NCBI GenBank assembly: GCA_963789535.1
Contig: CAWBKU010000005.1
Span: 992,001 to 1,056,000, forward strand
Source of the DNA: CAVXHQ01 sp963789535
Lineage (GTDB): Bacteria > Pseudomonadota > Alphaproteobacteria > Rhodobacterales > Rhodobacteraceae
Length of the DNA stretch: 64,000 nt
Direction of reading: 5' to 3'
Under the pieces are notes generated by a model. It saw nothing but the letters and a program-made list of their open reading frames with translations, was not told where the DNA came from and ran no database searches. Shown piece after piece: positions 34,912-43,074 of the stretch (positions are counted from its first letter, which is position 1; each line of letters begins with the position of its first letter). The position numbers and the translations under genes were made by a program.

Positions 34912-36234
34912 ATGAATCCTCTCGTCCAGCGTTCCCTGTCCCCCGTCCCGGCGCCCGTCGACCGCCGCACGCGATCATGCCCGTGGGCATCCTGCCTTGC
35001 GATGGTCCTCGCGCTCGGCCTCGGCGGGCAGCAGGCGCAGGGCCAGACGGAAGCCCCGACGGAAACCCAGACGGAAACCCGGGACGAGATGACGAGCCGG
35101 GTGCCGACCGTCACGGTGGTAACGCCCGAACGCGCCGAAGTAGTCGGTCAGGTGCCGGTTTCGGGCACGCTCGTGGCACAGGAGGAGGTGCTGGTCTATC
35201 CGCAGGTCAACGGGTTCACCATCGAGCGGTTGCTGGCGCAGGTCGGCGACAGCGTTGCGGCGGGGCAGTTGCTCGCCACGCTGAATACGCGGACCTTGGT
35301 GGTTCAGGTGGCGCAGGCCGAGGCCGAGATGGCCCGCATCGACGCGGCCATCCGCCAGTCCGAGAGCCAGATCGCGACCGCGCAGGCGGCGCTGACGCAG
35401 GCCGAGGCGCAACTCGCGCGGACGCAATCGCTGCGCGAGACCGGGACGGCGACGCAGGCGACGCTCGACGATGCGACCGCCGCGGCGCTGACCGCGCGGG
35501 CCGGGCTCGCCTCGGCCAACGACGGCCTCGCCGTGACGCGGGCACAGCGGACGCAGAGTCAGGCGCAACTGGATCTCGCGGCCCTGAACCTCGATCATGC
35601 GCAGATCACGGCCCCCGCCGCGGGCATCGTCTCGGCGCGGAACGGCCAGATCGGCGCCATCGCCGCCTCGGGCGGAGAGCCGATCTTCAGGATCATCGCC
35701 GGCGGCGTCGTCGACGTGGAACTTCAGGTCATCGAATCCGCACTGGGCGAGATCGGGATCGGCGACCCCGCGACCCTTTCCATCGCCAGCGTCGGCACGG
35801 TCGGGGGCACGGTGAGCCGGATCGCGCCGACCGTCGACCGGGCGAACCGCCTTGCCATCGTGACCGTCGAGCTCGACACCGAGGTGACGCTGCGGCCCGG
35901 CCTGTTCGCGACCGGCACCATCGAGACGGCGCGGCGCGAGGCCCTGACGGTGCCGACCACGGCGGTCCTGACCGAGGGCGGGTCGACCTATGTGCTGACC
36001 GTGGTGGACGGCCTTATCGTGCGGGTCGACGTGACGGCGGGCCTCATCTGGGAGGCGCGGCGCGAGATCGTCGACGGTCTCGACGACGATGCCGTGGTGG
36101 TCGCGCGGGCGGGCGCCTTCTTCATCGACGGCGACGCGGTGCAGACGATGCGGGCGGATGCCGCCCCCCGGGCCGCTGCCGACCCTGCCGCAGGGACCGT
36201 CGACGAGACCGCCGAAGCGGAGGCCACCGAATGA
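34912..36234 (+). CDS. RND efflux periplasmic adaptor (membrane fusion protein)
   Basis: Adaptor of 440 residues linking an inner-membrane RND pump to an outer-membrane channel. An N-terminal hydrophobic signal (about 20-48) follows an Arg-rich start. The lipoyl/barrel-sandwich half-motifs are at about 85-115 and 225-250 (AQITAPAAGIVSARNGQIG), with a coiled-coil hairpin between (about 130-215, Ala/Gln-rich heptads). An acidic C-terminal tail (DETAEAEATE) is notable. The ATG at 34912 follows GGAG; its stop overlaps the pump gene (ATGA). Confidence 0.85.
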   Translation: MNPLVQRSLSPVPAPVDRRTRSCPWASCLAMVLALGLGGQQAQGQTEAPTETQTETRDEMTSRVPTVTVVTPERAEVVGQVPVSGTLVAQEEVLVYPQVNGFTIERLLAQVGDSVAAGQLLATLNTRTLVVQVAQAEAEMARIDAAIRQSESQIATAQAALTQAEAQLARTQSLRETGTATQATLDDATAAALTARAGLASANDGLAVTRAQRTQSQAQLDLAALNLDHAQITAPAAGIVSARNGQIGAIAASGGEPIFRIIAGGVVDVELQVIESALGEIGIGDPATLSIASVGTVGGTVSRIAPTVDRANRLAIVTVELDTEVTLRPGLFATGTIETARREALTVPTTAVLTEGGSTYVLTVVDGLIVRVDVTAGLIWEARREIVDGLDDDAVVVARAGAFFIDGDAVQTMRADAAPRAAADPAAGTVDETAEAEATE

Positions 36235-39200
36235 ACATCTCGACCTGGGCGATCCGCAGCCCCGTCCCGACGCTCGCGCTCTTCCTCGTGCTCGTCCTCG
36301 TCGGCATGGTCAGCTTCTTCGCGCTGCCCGTGACGCAGATGCCCAACATCGACATTCCCGTCATTTCCGTCTCGGTCGGCCAGGCCGGTGCCGCGCCGTC
36401 CGAGATCTCGACGCAGATCGTGCAGCCGATCGAGAGTGCCGTGTCCGATGTCGACGGGGTGAGCCATGTGAGTGCCACGGCGACGGACGGCGCGGCGAGC
36501 ATCATCATCGAATTCGACCTCGAGGTCGATACCGACCGGGCGCTGAACGACGTCAAGGACGCGGTCGCGAGCGTGCGCGGCGACCTGCCGGACGGCATCA
36601 CCGAGCCGCAGGTGACGCGGGTCGACGTGATCGGGCAGGCGATCATGACCTTTGCCGTGTCGGACCCGACGCGGTCGATCGAGGAACTGTCGTATTTCGT
36701 CGACGAGGTGGTCGCCCGCGACCTGACCGCCGTGCGCGGCGTCGGCAACGTCGACCGGATCGGCGGCGCGGAGCGGGCCATCGAGGTCGAACTCGACCCT
36801 GCGCGGTTGCTGGCGCTGGACCTCACGGCATCGGATGTGAACGGACAGTTGCGCCAGTCCAACGTCGACATGGGAGGCGGGTCCGGCGACCTCGGCGGTC
36901 AGCAATTCTCGATCCGCGCGCTGGGCGCGGTGTCGAGCCTCGAGGCGCTCGCGGCGACGACGATCACCACGCCTGCGGGCGGGACCGTGCGCCTCGACGA
37001 CCTTGGCCGGGTGATCGACGGCGCCGCCGATCCGGACACGTTCGCGATGCTCGATGGCCAGCCGGTGGTGGCGTTCGGCGTGTTCCGCGCCAGTGGCGAG
37101 AGCGATCTGGTGGCGGGCGACGGCGCCAAGGAGCGGTTGGCGGAACTGGCCGAGGAATATCCCGGCGTCACCTTTTCGCTGATCGACGATTCGACGGTCT
37201 ACACCGAGGGCAACTACGAATCGGCGATGGACACCCTCTATGAAGGGGCCGCGCTGGCGATCATCGTGGTGTTCCTGTTCCTGCGCAACTGGCGCGCGAC
37301 GATCATCACCGCCGTGGCCCTGCCGCTGTCGGTGATCCCGACGTTCATCGTGATGAACTACCTCGGGTTCTCGCTCAACACGGTGTCGCTGCTGGGGATC
37401 ACGCTGGTGACGGGCATCCTCGTCGACGATGCCATCGTCGAGATCGAGAACATCGTGCGCCACATCCATATGGGCAAACCCGCGTTCGAGGCGAGCGAGG
37501 AGGCCGCGACCGAGATCGGCACGACGGTCATCGCGATCAGCTTCACGATTTGCGCGGTGTTCGTGCCCGTCAGCTTCATGTCCGGCATCGCGGGCCAGTT
37601 CTTCAAGCAGTTCGGCCTGACGGTGGCGGTGGCGGTGCTGTTCTCGCTGCTGGTCGCGCGCCTCATCACGCCGATGATGGCGGCCTATTTCCTGCGCGAC
37701 GGAATCCCGGCGCAAGCCGAGGAAAAGGACGGTCCGGTGATGCGCGGCTATATGTCGATCCTGCGCTGGACGCTGCGCAACCGGGCGATCACGCTGCTCC
37801 TCGGGGTCGGCATCTTCGCGACCTCGATCTGGTCGGCGACGCTTCTGCCGACCGAGTTCATCCCGCCTGCGGATACGGGGCGCACGGCGATCTCGCTCGA
37901 GTTGCCGCCCGGTTCCTCGATGGACGAGACCCGTGCCGTCGCCCGCGACGTGAGCCGGATCATCGCGGATGTGCCCGAGGTGACGAACGTCTTCGTGAGC
38001 GGATCGGGCGACACCGATGCCACGATCACCGTCAACTTCGGTCAGCGCGAGGAACGCGACCGCTCGTCCTTCGTCATCGAGGACGAGATCGCGGCGAGGG
38101 TCGCCGATTTCCCCGACGTGCGCCTGATCGTCCTGAACGAGGGCGGCACCCGCGACATCCTGATGAGCGTGCTGGGCGACAGTCAGGAGGACACCGCCGA
38201 GGCCGCCCGCGCGCTGGCGGCGGCGATGAACGCGCTGCCCTCGGTCGAGAATGCCGCGGCCACATCGGCGCTGTCGCGGCCCGAGATCCAGATCACGCCG
38301 AAACCGGAACTCGCGGCTGAAATGGGTGTGACCGCCATGGCGCTGGCCAATACGATCCGCATCGCGACGATCGGCGACAGCGGCGCGAACATGGCGCAAT
38401 ACAACACCGGCGTGCGGCAGATCCCGATCCTCGTCCGGCTCGAGGAGAGCGTGCGCGACGACCTGTTCCGGATGGGCGGGTTGCGGGTGCCGAGCACGAC
38501 GGGCGCGCCGGTGCCGCTGGGCGCGGTCGCGGACCTCGCACTCGGGACCGGATCGAGCGCCATCGACCGCTATGACCGTCAGTTCCGCACCACCGTCGAG
38601 GCCGATATCGCGCCCGGCACCCTGCTGGGGCAGGCGACGGCGGATATCGCGGCCCTGCCGATCGCCGCGGACATGCCCGAGGGGACCGGCATCCAGAGTG
38701 CGGGGGACGCCGAGGTGATGGGCGAGATCTTTACCCAGTTCGGCCTTGCCATGGGGGCGGGGATCCTGCTCGTCTATGTCGTCCTCGTCCTGCTGTTCTC
38801 GAGCTTCGTCACGCCGGTGACGATCCTGATGTCGCTGCCGCTGGCGATCGGCGGGGCGATCTTTGCGCTTTACCTCAACGGCTCGGGGATCGGGCTGTCG
38901 GTCATCATCGGGTTCCTGATGCTGATGGGGATCGTGACCAAGAACGCGATCATGCTGGTGGAATTCGCGCTGACGGCGATGGCGGAAGGGGCGAACAAGC
39001 ACGCCGCGATGCTGGACGCGGGCCACAAGCGGGCACGGCCGATCATCATGACCACGATCGCGATGACGGCGGGGATGGTGCCGTCCGCGCTGGCCTACGG
39101 GACCGGCGGCGAGTTCCGCGCGCCGATGGCGGTGGCGGTGATCGGCGGGCTGCTCTTGTCGACGGTGCTGTCGCTGCTGTTCGTGCCGTCGCTGTTCAGC

Positions 39201-39284
39201 GTCGTGAACGGGGTGAAGGTGCGGGGGCGCAACGCGCTGGTGCGGGTGTTCGGTGCCAATCAGCCGAAAGAATCGGTGGCCTGA
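36231..39284 (+). CDS. RND efflux transporter, AcrB/HAE1 family
   Basis: Inner-membrane proton-driven exporter, 1017 residues, full length with twelve helices and two large periplasmic loops. First helix at 10-32, then SATATDGAASIIIEFD; central proton-relay helix GILVDDAIVEIENIVRH with paired Asp near 405; Lys-containing helix IVTKNAIMLVEFALTAM near 905. Such MFP/RND pairs export drugs, detergents or fatty acids; the outer-membrane channel is not encoded here. The 3' end overlaps the convergent phosphomannomutase gene by 89 bp. Confidence 0.88.
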   Translation: MNISTWAIRSPVPTLALFLVLVLVGMVSFFALPVTQMPNIDIPVISVSVGQAGAAPSEISTQIVQPIESAVSDVDGVSHVSATATDGAASIIIEFDLEVDTDRALNDVKDAVASVRGDLPDGITEPQVTRVDVIGQAIMTFAVSDPTRSIEELSYFVDEVVARDLTAVRGVGNVDRIGGAERAIEVELDPARLLALDLTASDVNGQLRQSNVDMGGGSGDLGGQQFSIRALGAVSSLEALAATTITTPAGGTVRLDDLGRVIDGAADPDTFAMLDGQPVVAFGVFRASGESDLVAGDGAKERLAELAEEYPGVTFSLIDDSTVYTEGNYESAMDTLYEGAALAIIVVFLFLRNWRATIITAVALPLSVIPTFIVMNYLGFSLNTVSLLGITLVTGILVDDAIVEIENIVRHIHMGKPAFEASEEAATEIGTTVIAISFTICAVFVPVSFMSGIAGQFFKQFGLTVAVAVLFSLLVARLITPMMAAYFLRDGIPAQAEEKDGPVMRGYMSILRWTLRNRAITLLLGVGIFATSIWSATLLPTEFIPPADTGRTAISLELPPGSSMDETRAVARDVSRIIADVPEVTNVFVSGSGDTDATITVNFGQREERDRSSFVIEDEIAARVADFPDVRLIVLNEGGTRDILMSVLGDSQEDTAEAARALAAAMNALPSVENAAATSALSRPEIQITPKPELAAEMGVTAMALANTIRIATIGDSGANMAQYNTGVRQIPILVRLEESVRDDLFRMGGLRVPSTTGAPVPLGAVADLALGTGSSAIDRYDRQFRTTVEADIAPGTLLGQATADIAALPIAADMPEGTGIQSAGDAEVMGEIFTQFGLAMGAGILLVYVVLVLLFSSFVTPVTILMSLPLAIGGAIFALYLNGSGIGLSVIIGFLMLMGIVTKNAIMLVEFALTAMAEGANKHAAMLDAGHKRARPIIMTTIAMTAGMVPSALAYGTGGEFRAPMAVAVIGGLLLSTVLSLLFVPSLFSVVNGVKVRGRNALVRVFGANQPKESVA

Positions 39285-40686
39285 TCCTGTGGTGCGAGGG
39301 CCGTTCGCACGATCCGAGCGCGTCGGCGAGGATGTCCCGCGCCTGTCCGGCGTCGCCCGCCTCGGCATAGACCCGGAATTCGGGCGCGTTGCCCGAGGGG
39401 CGCAGGTGCAGGACGGTGCCGGTGGCGTCGGTCAGGCGAAGGCCATCGGTGGTGTCGACGGTATGGTCGGGCGCGAGGGCGAGGGCGGTCAGCAGGTCTC
39501 TGCGGGCATCGGCGTTGCCGGTCAGGCCATCGAGGAACGCCGTCGCGGTCGCACTCTCGATCCCCTCGAGCCGGTCGGCGGCGGTGAACCGAGCGGGTTC
39601 GGCCGCGACGCGGGCGGCGATGTCGGTGCGGGTGTCGGCGCCTGTCCCGGTGCGCGCGGCGACGAGCGTGGCGAGGATCGGCAGGATGCAGTCGCGGGTC
39701 GGCAAGGCGGCGAGCGGGCCCGTGGGCCCCGTCGCGTCGAAGCCGAGAAGGAAGCCGCCGTTCGCCTCGTATCCGACCACCCGCTGTCCGGCCTGCGCGG
39801 CCATGGCGGCGATGACGAAGGGCGAGCCGATGCGGGTGCGCACCACCCCGAACGCGCCCGAGAGGTCGGCGCCGGTGTTCGACGAGACCGGCGTGACGAC
39901 GATTCCGGCGCCGAGGAACCGGGCGGTGATCTGGCCCAGCACGTCACCCGGCACGATGGCGCCTTTGGCGTCCGTCAGCAGCGGGCGGTCGGCGTCGCCA
40001 TCGGTCGAGACGATGGCGTCGAGCGGCATCTCCGACGCCCAGCGGCGCAAGCGTGCGCGGGTGTCGGCATCGACGGCCTCGGTATCGACGGGAATGAACG
40101 TCGCGGAGCGGCCAAGTTCTGTGACGGTAGCGCCGAGGTCGCGCAGCAGGTCGATCAGCAGGTCGCGCCCGACCGAGGAATGGGACCAGACGCCGATCCG
40201 GGCGCCGGTCAGCGCGCCGGACCCGAAGGCGTCGAGATAGCGGGCGCGAAAGCGGGCGATGGCGCCCGGGTCCGTGCGCAGGGGTGCGTCCTTGCCCTGC
40301 GGTCTGCGCCCCAAGGCGCCGAGGATCGCGGTCTCGTCGGATTTGGTGATCTCGCCCTGCACCGTATAGAACTTGAGGCCGTTGCGGTCGGCGGGGATGT
40401 GGCTGCCCGTGACCATCACCGCGCCGCTGCCCGCCGTCATCGCCGCCAGCGCCAGCGCAGGCGTCGGCAGGGCGCCGCAGTCGACGAGTGCGACGCCCGC
40501 GTCCCGTGCCGCGTCCGCGACGACGCGCGCCAGGTGCGGCGAACTCTCGCGCAGGTCGCGCCCGAGATGCAGGGCGGCGCCGGTGTCGCAGGTGGCGAGG
40601 AAGGCGCGGACGTGGTCCGCGACCAGCGCGTCCGTCAGCTCGGTCACGAGGCCGCGCAGCCCGCTGGTGCCGAATTTCGGGGCCAT
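39196..40686 (-). CDS. Phosphomannomutase / phosphoglucomutase
   Basis: Interconverts mannose (or glucose) 6- and 1-phosphate. 496 residues with the four family motifs: catalytic Ser in MVTGSHIPADRNGLKFY near 103, metal-binding STDGDADRP near 237, sugar-binding GYEANGGFLLG near 320 and phosphate-binding LRPSGNAPEFRVY near 435. About 35 residues after the conserved end (from CERPSHH) have no family counterpart and are read through a hairpin and 89 bp of the opposing RND gene. It sits four bp downstream of manC, so the pair makes GDP-mannose precursors for polysaccharide. Confidence 0.85.
   Translation of the reverse strand: MAPKFGTSGLRGLVTELTDALVADHVRAFLATCDTGAALHLGRDLRESSPHLARVVADAARDAGVALVDCGALPTPALALAAMTAGSGAVMVTGSHIPADRNGLKFYTVQGEITKSDETAILGALGRRPQGKDAPLRTDPGAIARFRARYLDAFGSGALTGARIGVWSHSSVGRDLLIDLLRDLGATVTELGRSATFIPVDTEAVDADTRARLRRWASEMPLDAIVSTDGDADRPLLTDAKGAIVPGDVLGQITARFLGAGIVVTPVSSNTGADLSGAFGVVRTRIGSPFVIAAMAAQAGQRVVGYEANGGFLLGFDATGPTGPLAALPTRDCILPILATLVAARTGTGADTRTDIAARVAAEPARFTAADRLEGIESATATAFLDGLTGNADARRDLLTALALAPDHTVDTTDGLRLTDATGTVLHLRPSGNAPEFRVYAEAGDAGQARDILADALGSCERPSHHRIRPPILSADWHRTPAPARCAPAPSPRSRR
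39292..39310. terminator. Hairpin just after the RND gene
   Basis: GTGCGA / TCGCAC stem with a seven-base loop begins seven bp after the RND stop. It lies inside the unusual C-terminal tail of the convergent mutase gene, suggesting the tail is not ancestral coding sequence. Confidence 0.4.
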
Positions 40687-40690
40687 CGGC

Positions 40691-42118
40691 CTAGCCCTTT
40701 GCGCCGGGGCCGCGGGCATAGACGTCCTCGTAGCGGACGATGTCGTCCTCTTCGAGATAGGCGCCGGTCTGCACCTCGATCAGGACCATCGGCACCTTGC
40801 CGGGGTTCTCCATCCGGTGCACGGCGCCGAGGGGGATATAGACGGATTCGTTTTCGGTGAGCAGGCGGACCGCGCTGTCCACCGTGACCTTTGCGGTGCC
40901 CGACACGACGATCCAGTGCTCGGACCGGTGGTGATGGCTCTGCAACGACAGCGCCGCCCCCGGTTTCACCACGATCCGCTTCACCTGAAAGCGGTCGGCG
41001 AGCGCCAGCGTCTCGTAATGGCCCCAGGGCCGGTGGTCGCGGGCAAAGGCCTCGGCCTGCCGCGCGCCCTTGGCCTTGAGGGTGGCGACGGCCTGCCTGA
41101 CCTCCTGCGCACGGCTGCGGTCGGCGATCAGCACGGCGTCGTCCATCGCCACGGCGATGATGTTGCGCAGGCCGATGCCGACGAGTTCGACGCCCTCGCT
41201 GTCCGAGCGCAGGAGCGTGTCGGCGCAGTCGATGGCGGTGACGGCGCCCGCGACCGACAGGCCCGCCGCGTCGGTCCCCATTTCGCGCGCGACGGCGTCC
41301 CAGCCGCCGAGATCGTTCCAGCCCGCGTCATAGGCCAGCACCGAGAGGTTGTCCGCGCGTTCCATCACCGCATAGTCGACCGAGATCGAGGGTGCCCGGG
41401 CCCAGGCCGCGGGATCGAGCCGCAGGAAGCCGAGGTCGGGTTTCGCGCCCGTCACGGCGGCGCGGACGGGGGAAAGAAGGTCGGGTGCGTGCGCCTCGAC
41501 GGCGGCGATGAAGGTGCGCGGGGTAAAGAGGAAGATGCCGGCGTTCCACAGGAAATTGCCCGCCGCCAGCATCTCGGCGGCGCGTTCGGCGTCGGGCTTC
41601 TCGACGAAGCGCGTGAGCGCGACCGGCTCGGTCCCCGCCGCGGCGCCGAGTTCGAGCCAGCCATATCCGGTTTCCGGATGGGTAGGCGCAATCCCGAAAG
41701 TGACGATCTGCCCGTCGGTCGCGGCAGGCACGGCGCGCAGCACGGCGGCGCGGAAAGCGGCGGGATCGGCGATGACGTGATCGGACGGCGCGACCAGCAT
41801 CGGCGTGTCGGGGTCCGTCTGCGCGAGGATCAGGGCGGCGGCGAGAACGGCGGGCGCGGTATTGCGGGCCTCGGGCTCGATCACCACGGCGCCGGGGTCG
41901 ATGCCGGCGTCGAGCAGTTGCTCGGTCACGATGAAGCGGAAGTCCGCGCCGGTTACGATCATCGGTGCCGCGAACGCCGGTCCCGACAGGCGCGCGGCAG
42001 AGGCCGCGAACAGGCTCTGGTCGCCGGTCAGCGGCACGAACTGTTTGGGGTAGCTCTTGCGCGAGATCGGCCACAGACGTGTGCCCGCACCGCCGCAGAG
42101 CAGAACCGGAGTGATCAT
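40691..42118 (-). CDS. manC: Mannose-1-phosphate guanylyltransferase / mannose-6-phosphate isomerase
   Basis: Bifunctional type II enzyme of 475 residues making GDP-mannose. N-terminal nucleotidyltransferase: GGAGTRLWPISR (8-19), ETGYGWLELG, FVEKP near 162, NLGGWDA-type motif NDLGGWDAV near 262. C-terminal cupin isomerase: RPWGHYETL near 360, VKPGAALSLQSHHHRSEHWIVVSG (380-403). The ATG at 42118 is where the conserved MITPVLLCGG starts; upstream frame is non-conserved. Works with the mutase encoded directly downstream. Confidence 0.92.
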   Translation of the reverse strand: MITPVLLCGGAGTRLWPISRKSYPKQFVPLTGDQSLFAASAARLSGPAFAAPMIVTGADFRFIVTEQLLDAGIDPGAVVIEPEARNTAPAVLAAALILAQTDPDTPMLVAPSDHVIADPAAFRAAVLRAVPAATDGQIVTFGIAPTHPETGYGWLELGAAAGTEPVALTRFVEKPDAERAAEMLAAGNFLWNAGIFLFTPRTFIAAVEAHAPDLLSPVRAAVTGAKPDLGFLRLDPAAWARAPSISVDYAVMERADNLSVLAYDAGWNDLGGWDAVAREMGTDAAGLSVAGAVTAIDCADTLLRSDSEGVELVGIGLRNIIAVAMDDAVLIADRSRAQEVRQAVATLKAKGARQAEAFARDHRPWGHYETLALADRFQVKRIVVKPGAALSLQSHHHRSEHWIVVSGTAKVTVDSAVRLLTENESVYIPLGAVHRMENPGKVPMVLIEVQTGAYLEEDDIVRYEDVYARGPGAKG

Positions 42119-42314
42119 GGGCAGCGCTCCCCTTCTGGCGCAAAGGACCCGGGACCGGGCCGGCGTCCGCCTGGCTTCTGGGTTGTCCTTAGGCAAGACG
42201 GGGCCGAGTTTCAATCGCGCAAAGGGCGACCGTACTGGCGGCGCGCGGTGCCACCGGCCCATCGCGCCACAATCGGTCGGTTGGGCCGGGACTGGGTCCG
42301 GGTGCGCGCCAACG

Positions 42315-42866
42315 TCAGAGTTTGACGATCCGGTCGGCCAGCGAGGCGGTGCCGTCGCCGACGATGGAACACAGGATGCCGCGCAGCCTGAACCTCTCGT
42401 GTTCGGGCGCCGAGACCCACTCGTGGGCGGCGGCGCCGTAGCGGACCTTCCATTTGGCGCAACCGTCGTTCCACAGGTCCGAGACGCGCAGCGTGGCGGT
42501 GCCGACGCGCAGCAGCGTGCCGGGCGGCAGGTTGGCGTCGGTCACGTCGAGGTCGGCGACGATGGTGTCGCCGGGGTGCGCCTGCGCGGTGCGGTCGCGC
42601 CAGACCAGATCGAGGACGCGCAACGGCAGGATCGAGACCTGGATGCGGGGATCGGGGGTGCCGTCGTCGCGTTTCAGCCACGGCGACGACATCTCGAAGT
42701 CGTCCGCGACGCCGTGGGCCACGGACATCCCGAGGCGGTCGGGGTGGACCCGCCGGTTATAGGCGGGGCGGGTGCAGAAGAGGTGGATGGCGGCGTCGGT
42801 CTTTGGCGCGGCGAGGACGTGCGGCAGACCGTGGTCGAGGGCGTCGCGGGTGGCATGGGCAATCAT
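42315..42866 (-). CDS. MOSC-domain protein
   Basis: A 183-residue MOSC domain protein (the sulfurase C-terminal fold found in molybdenum cofactor-related and amine-N-hydroxylating proteins). Segments PGDTIVADLDVTDANLPPGTLLRVG, the conserved Cys in WNDGCAKWKVRYG near 143, and RLRGILCSIVGDGTASLADRIV fit the fold. It is the last gene of the amine operon, after a TMADH-like flavoprotein and a short open frame. The role in that context is unclear. Confidence 0.6.
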   Translation of the reverse strand: MIAHATRDALDHGLPHVLAAPKTDAAIHLFCTRPAYNRRVHPDRLGMSVAHGVADDFEMSSPWLKRDDGTPDPRIQVSILPLRVLDLVWRDRTAQAHPGDTIVADLDVTDANLPPGTLLRVGTATLRVSDLWNDGCAKWKVRYGAAAHEWVSAPEHERFRLRGILCSIVGDGTASLADRIVKL

Positions 42867-42894
42867 GGCGCGGGCCTTTGGGACAGGGTGGACG

Positions 42895-43074
42895 TCAGCC
42901 CCGGGTGGCGGAAGATGCGGGCGGGACCGGCGTTTGCGATGGCGGACGTCGCGGCGTCGTCGCGGCGTCGTCGGGCAGGTATGGCGCGGTTTCGGCGCCG
43001 CGGGCGGGGAAGGCCACGTGACGCAGGGGGTCGCCGCTGGCCATGCGCCGGACGAGGACGCGGAGCGCCGTCAT
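42895..43074 (-). CDS. Short hypothetical open frame after the TMADH-like gene
   Basis: 59 codons beginning with an ATG that overlaps the upstream stop (ATGA) and ending 28 bp before the MOSC gene. The first 30 residues (MTALRVLVRRMASGDPLRHV) look protein-like; the rest is Pro/Ala/Thr-rich. It matches no family I recognise. It could be a real small protein, a truncated gene, or chance. Confidence 0.3.
   Translation of the reverse strand: MTALRVLVRRMASGDPLRHVAFPARGAETAPYLPDDAATTPRRPPSQTPVPPASSATRG

Noticed and set aside
42119..42314. Possible gene or RNA between the MOSC gene and manC
   Set aside because: No conserved frame, no stable structure and no convincing promoter could be identified.
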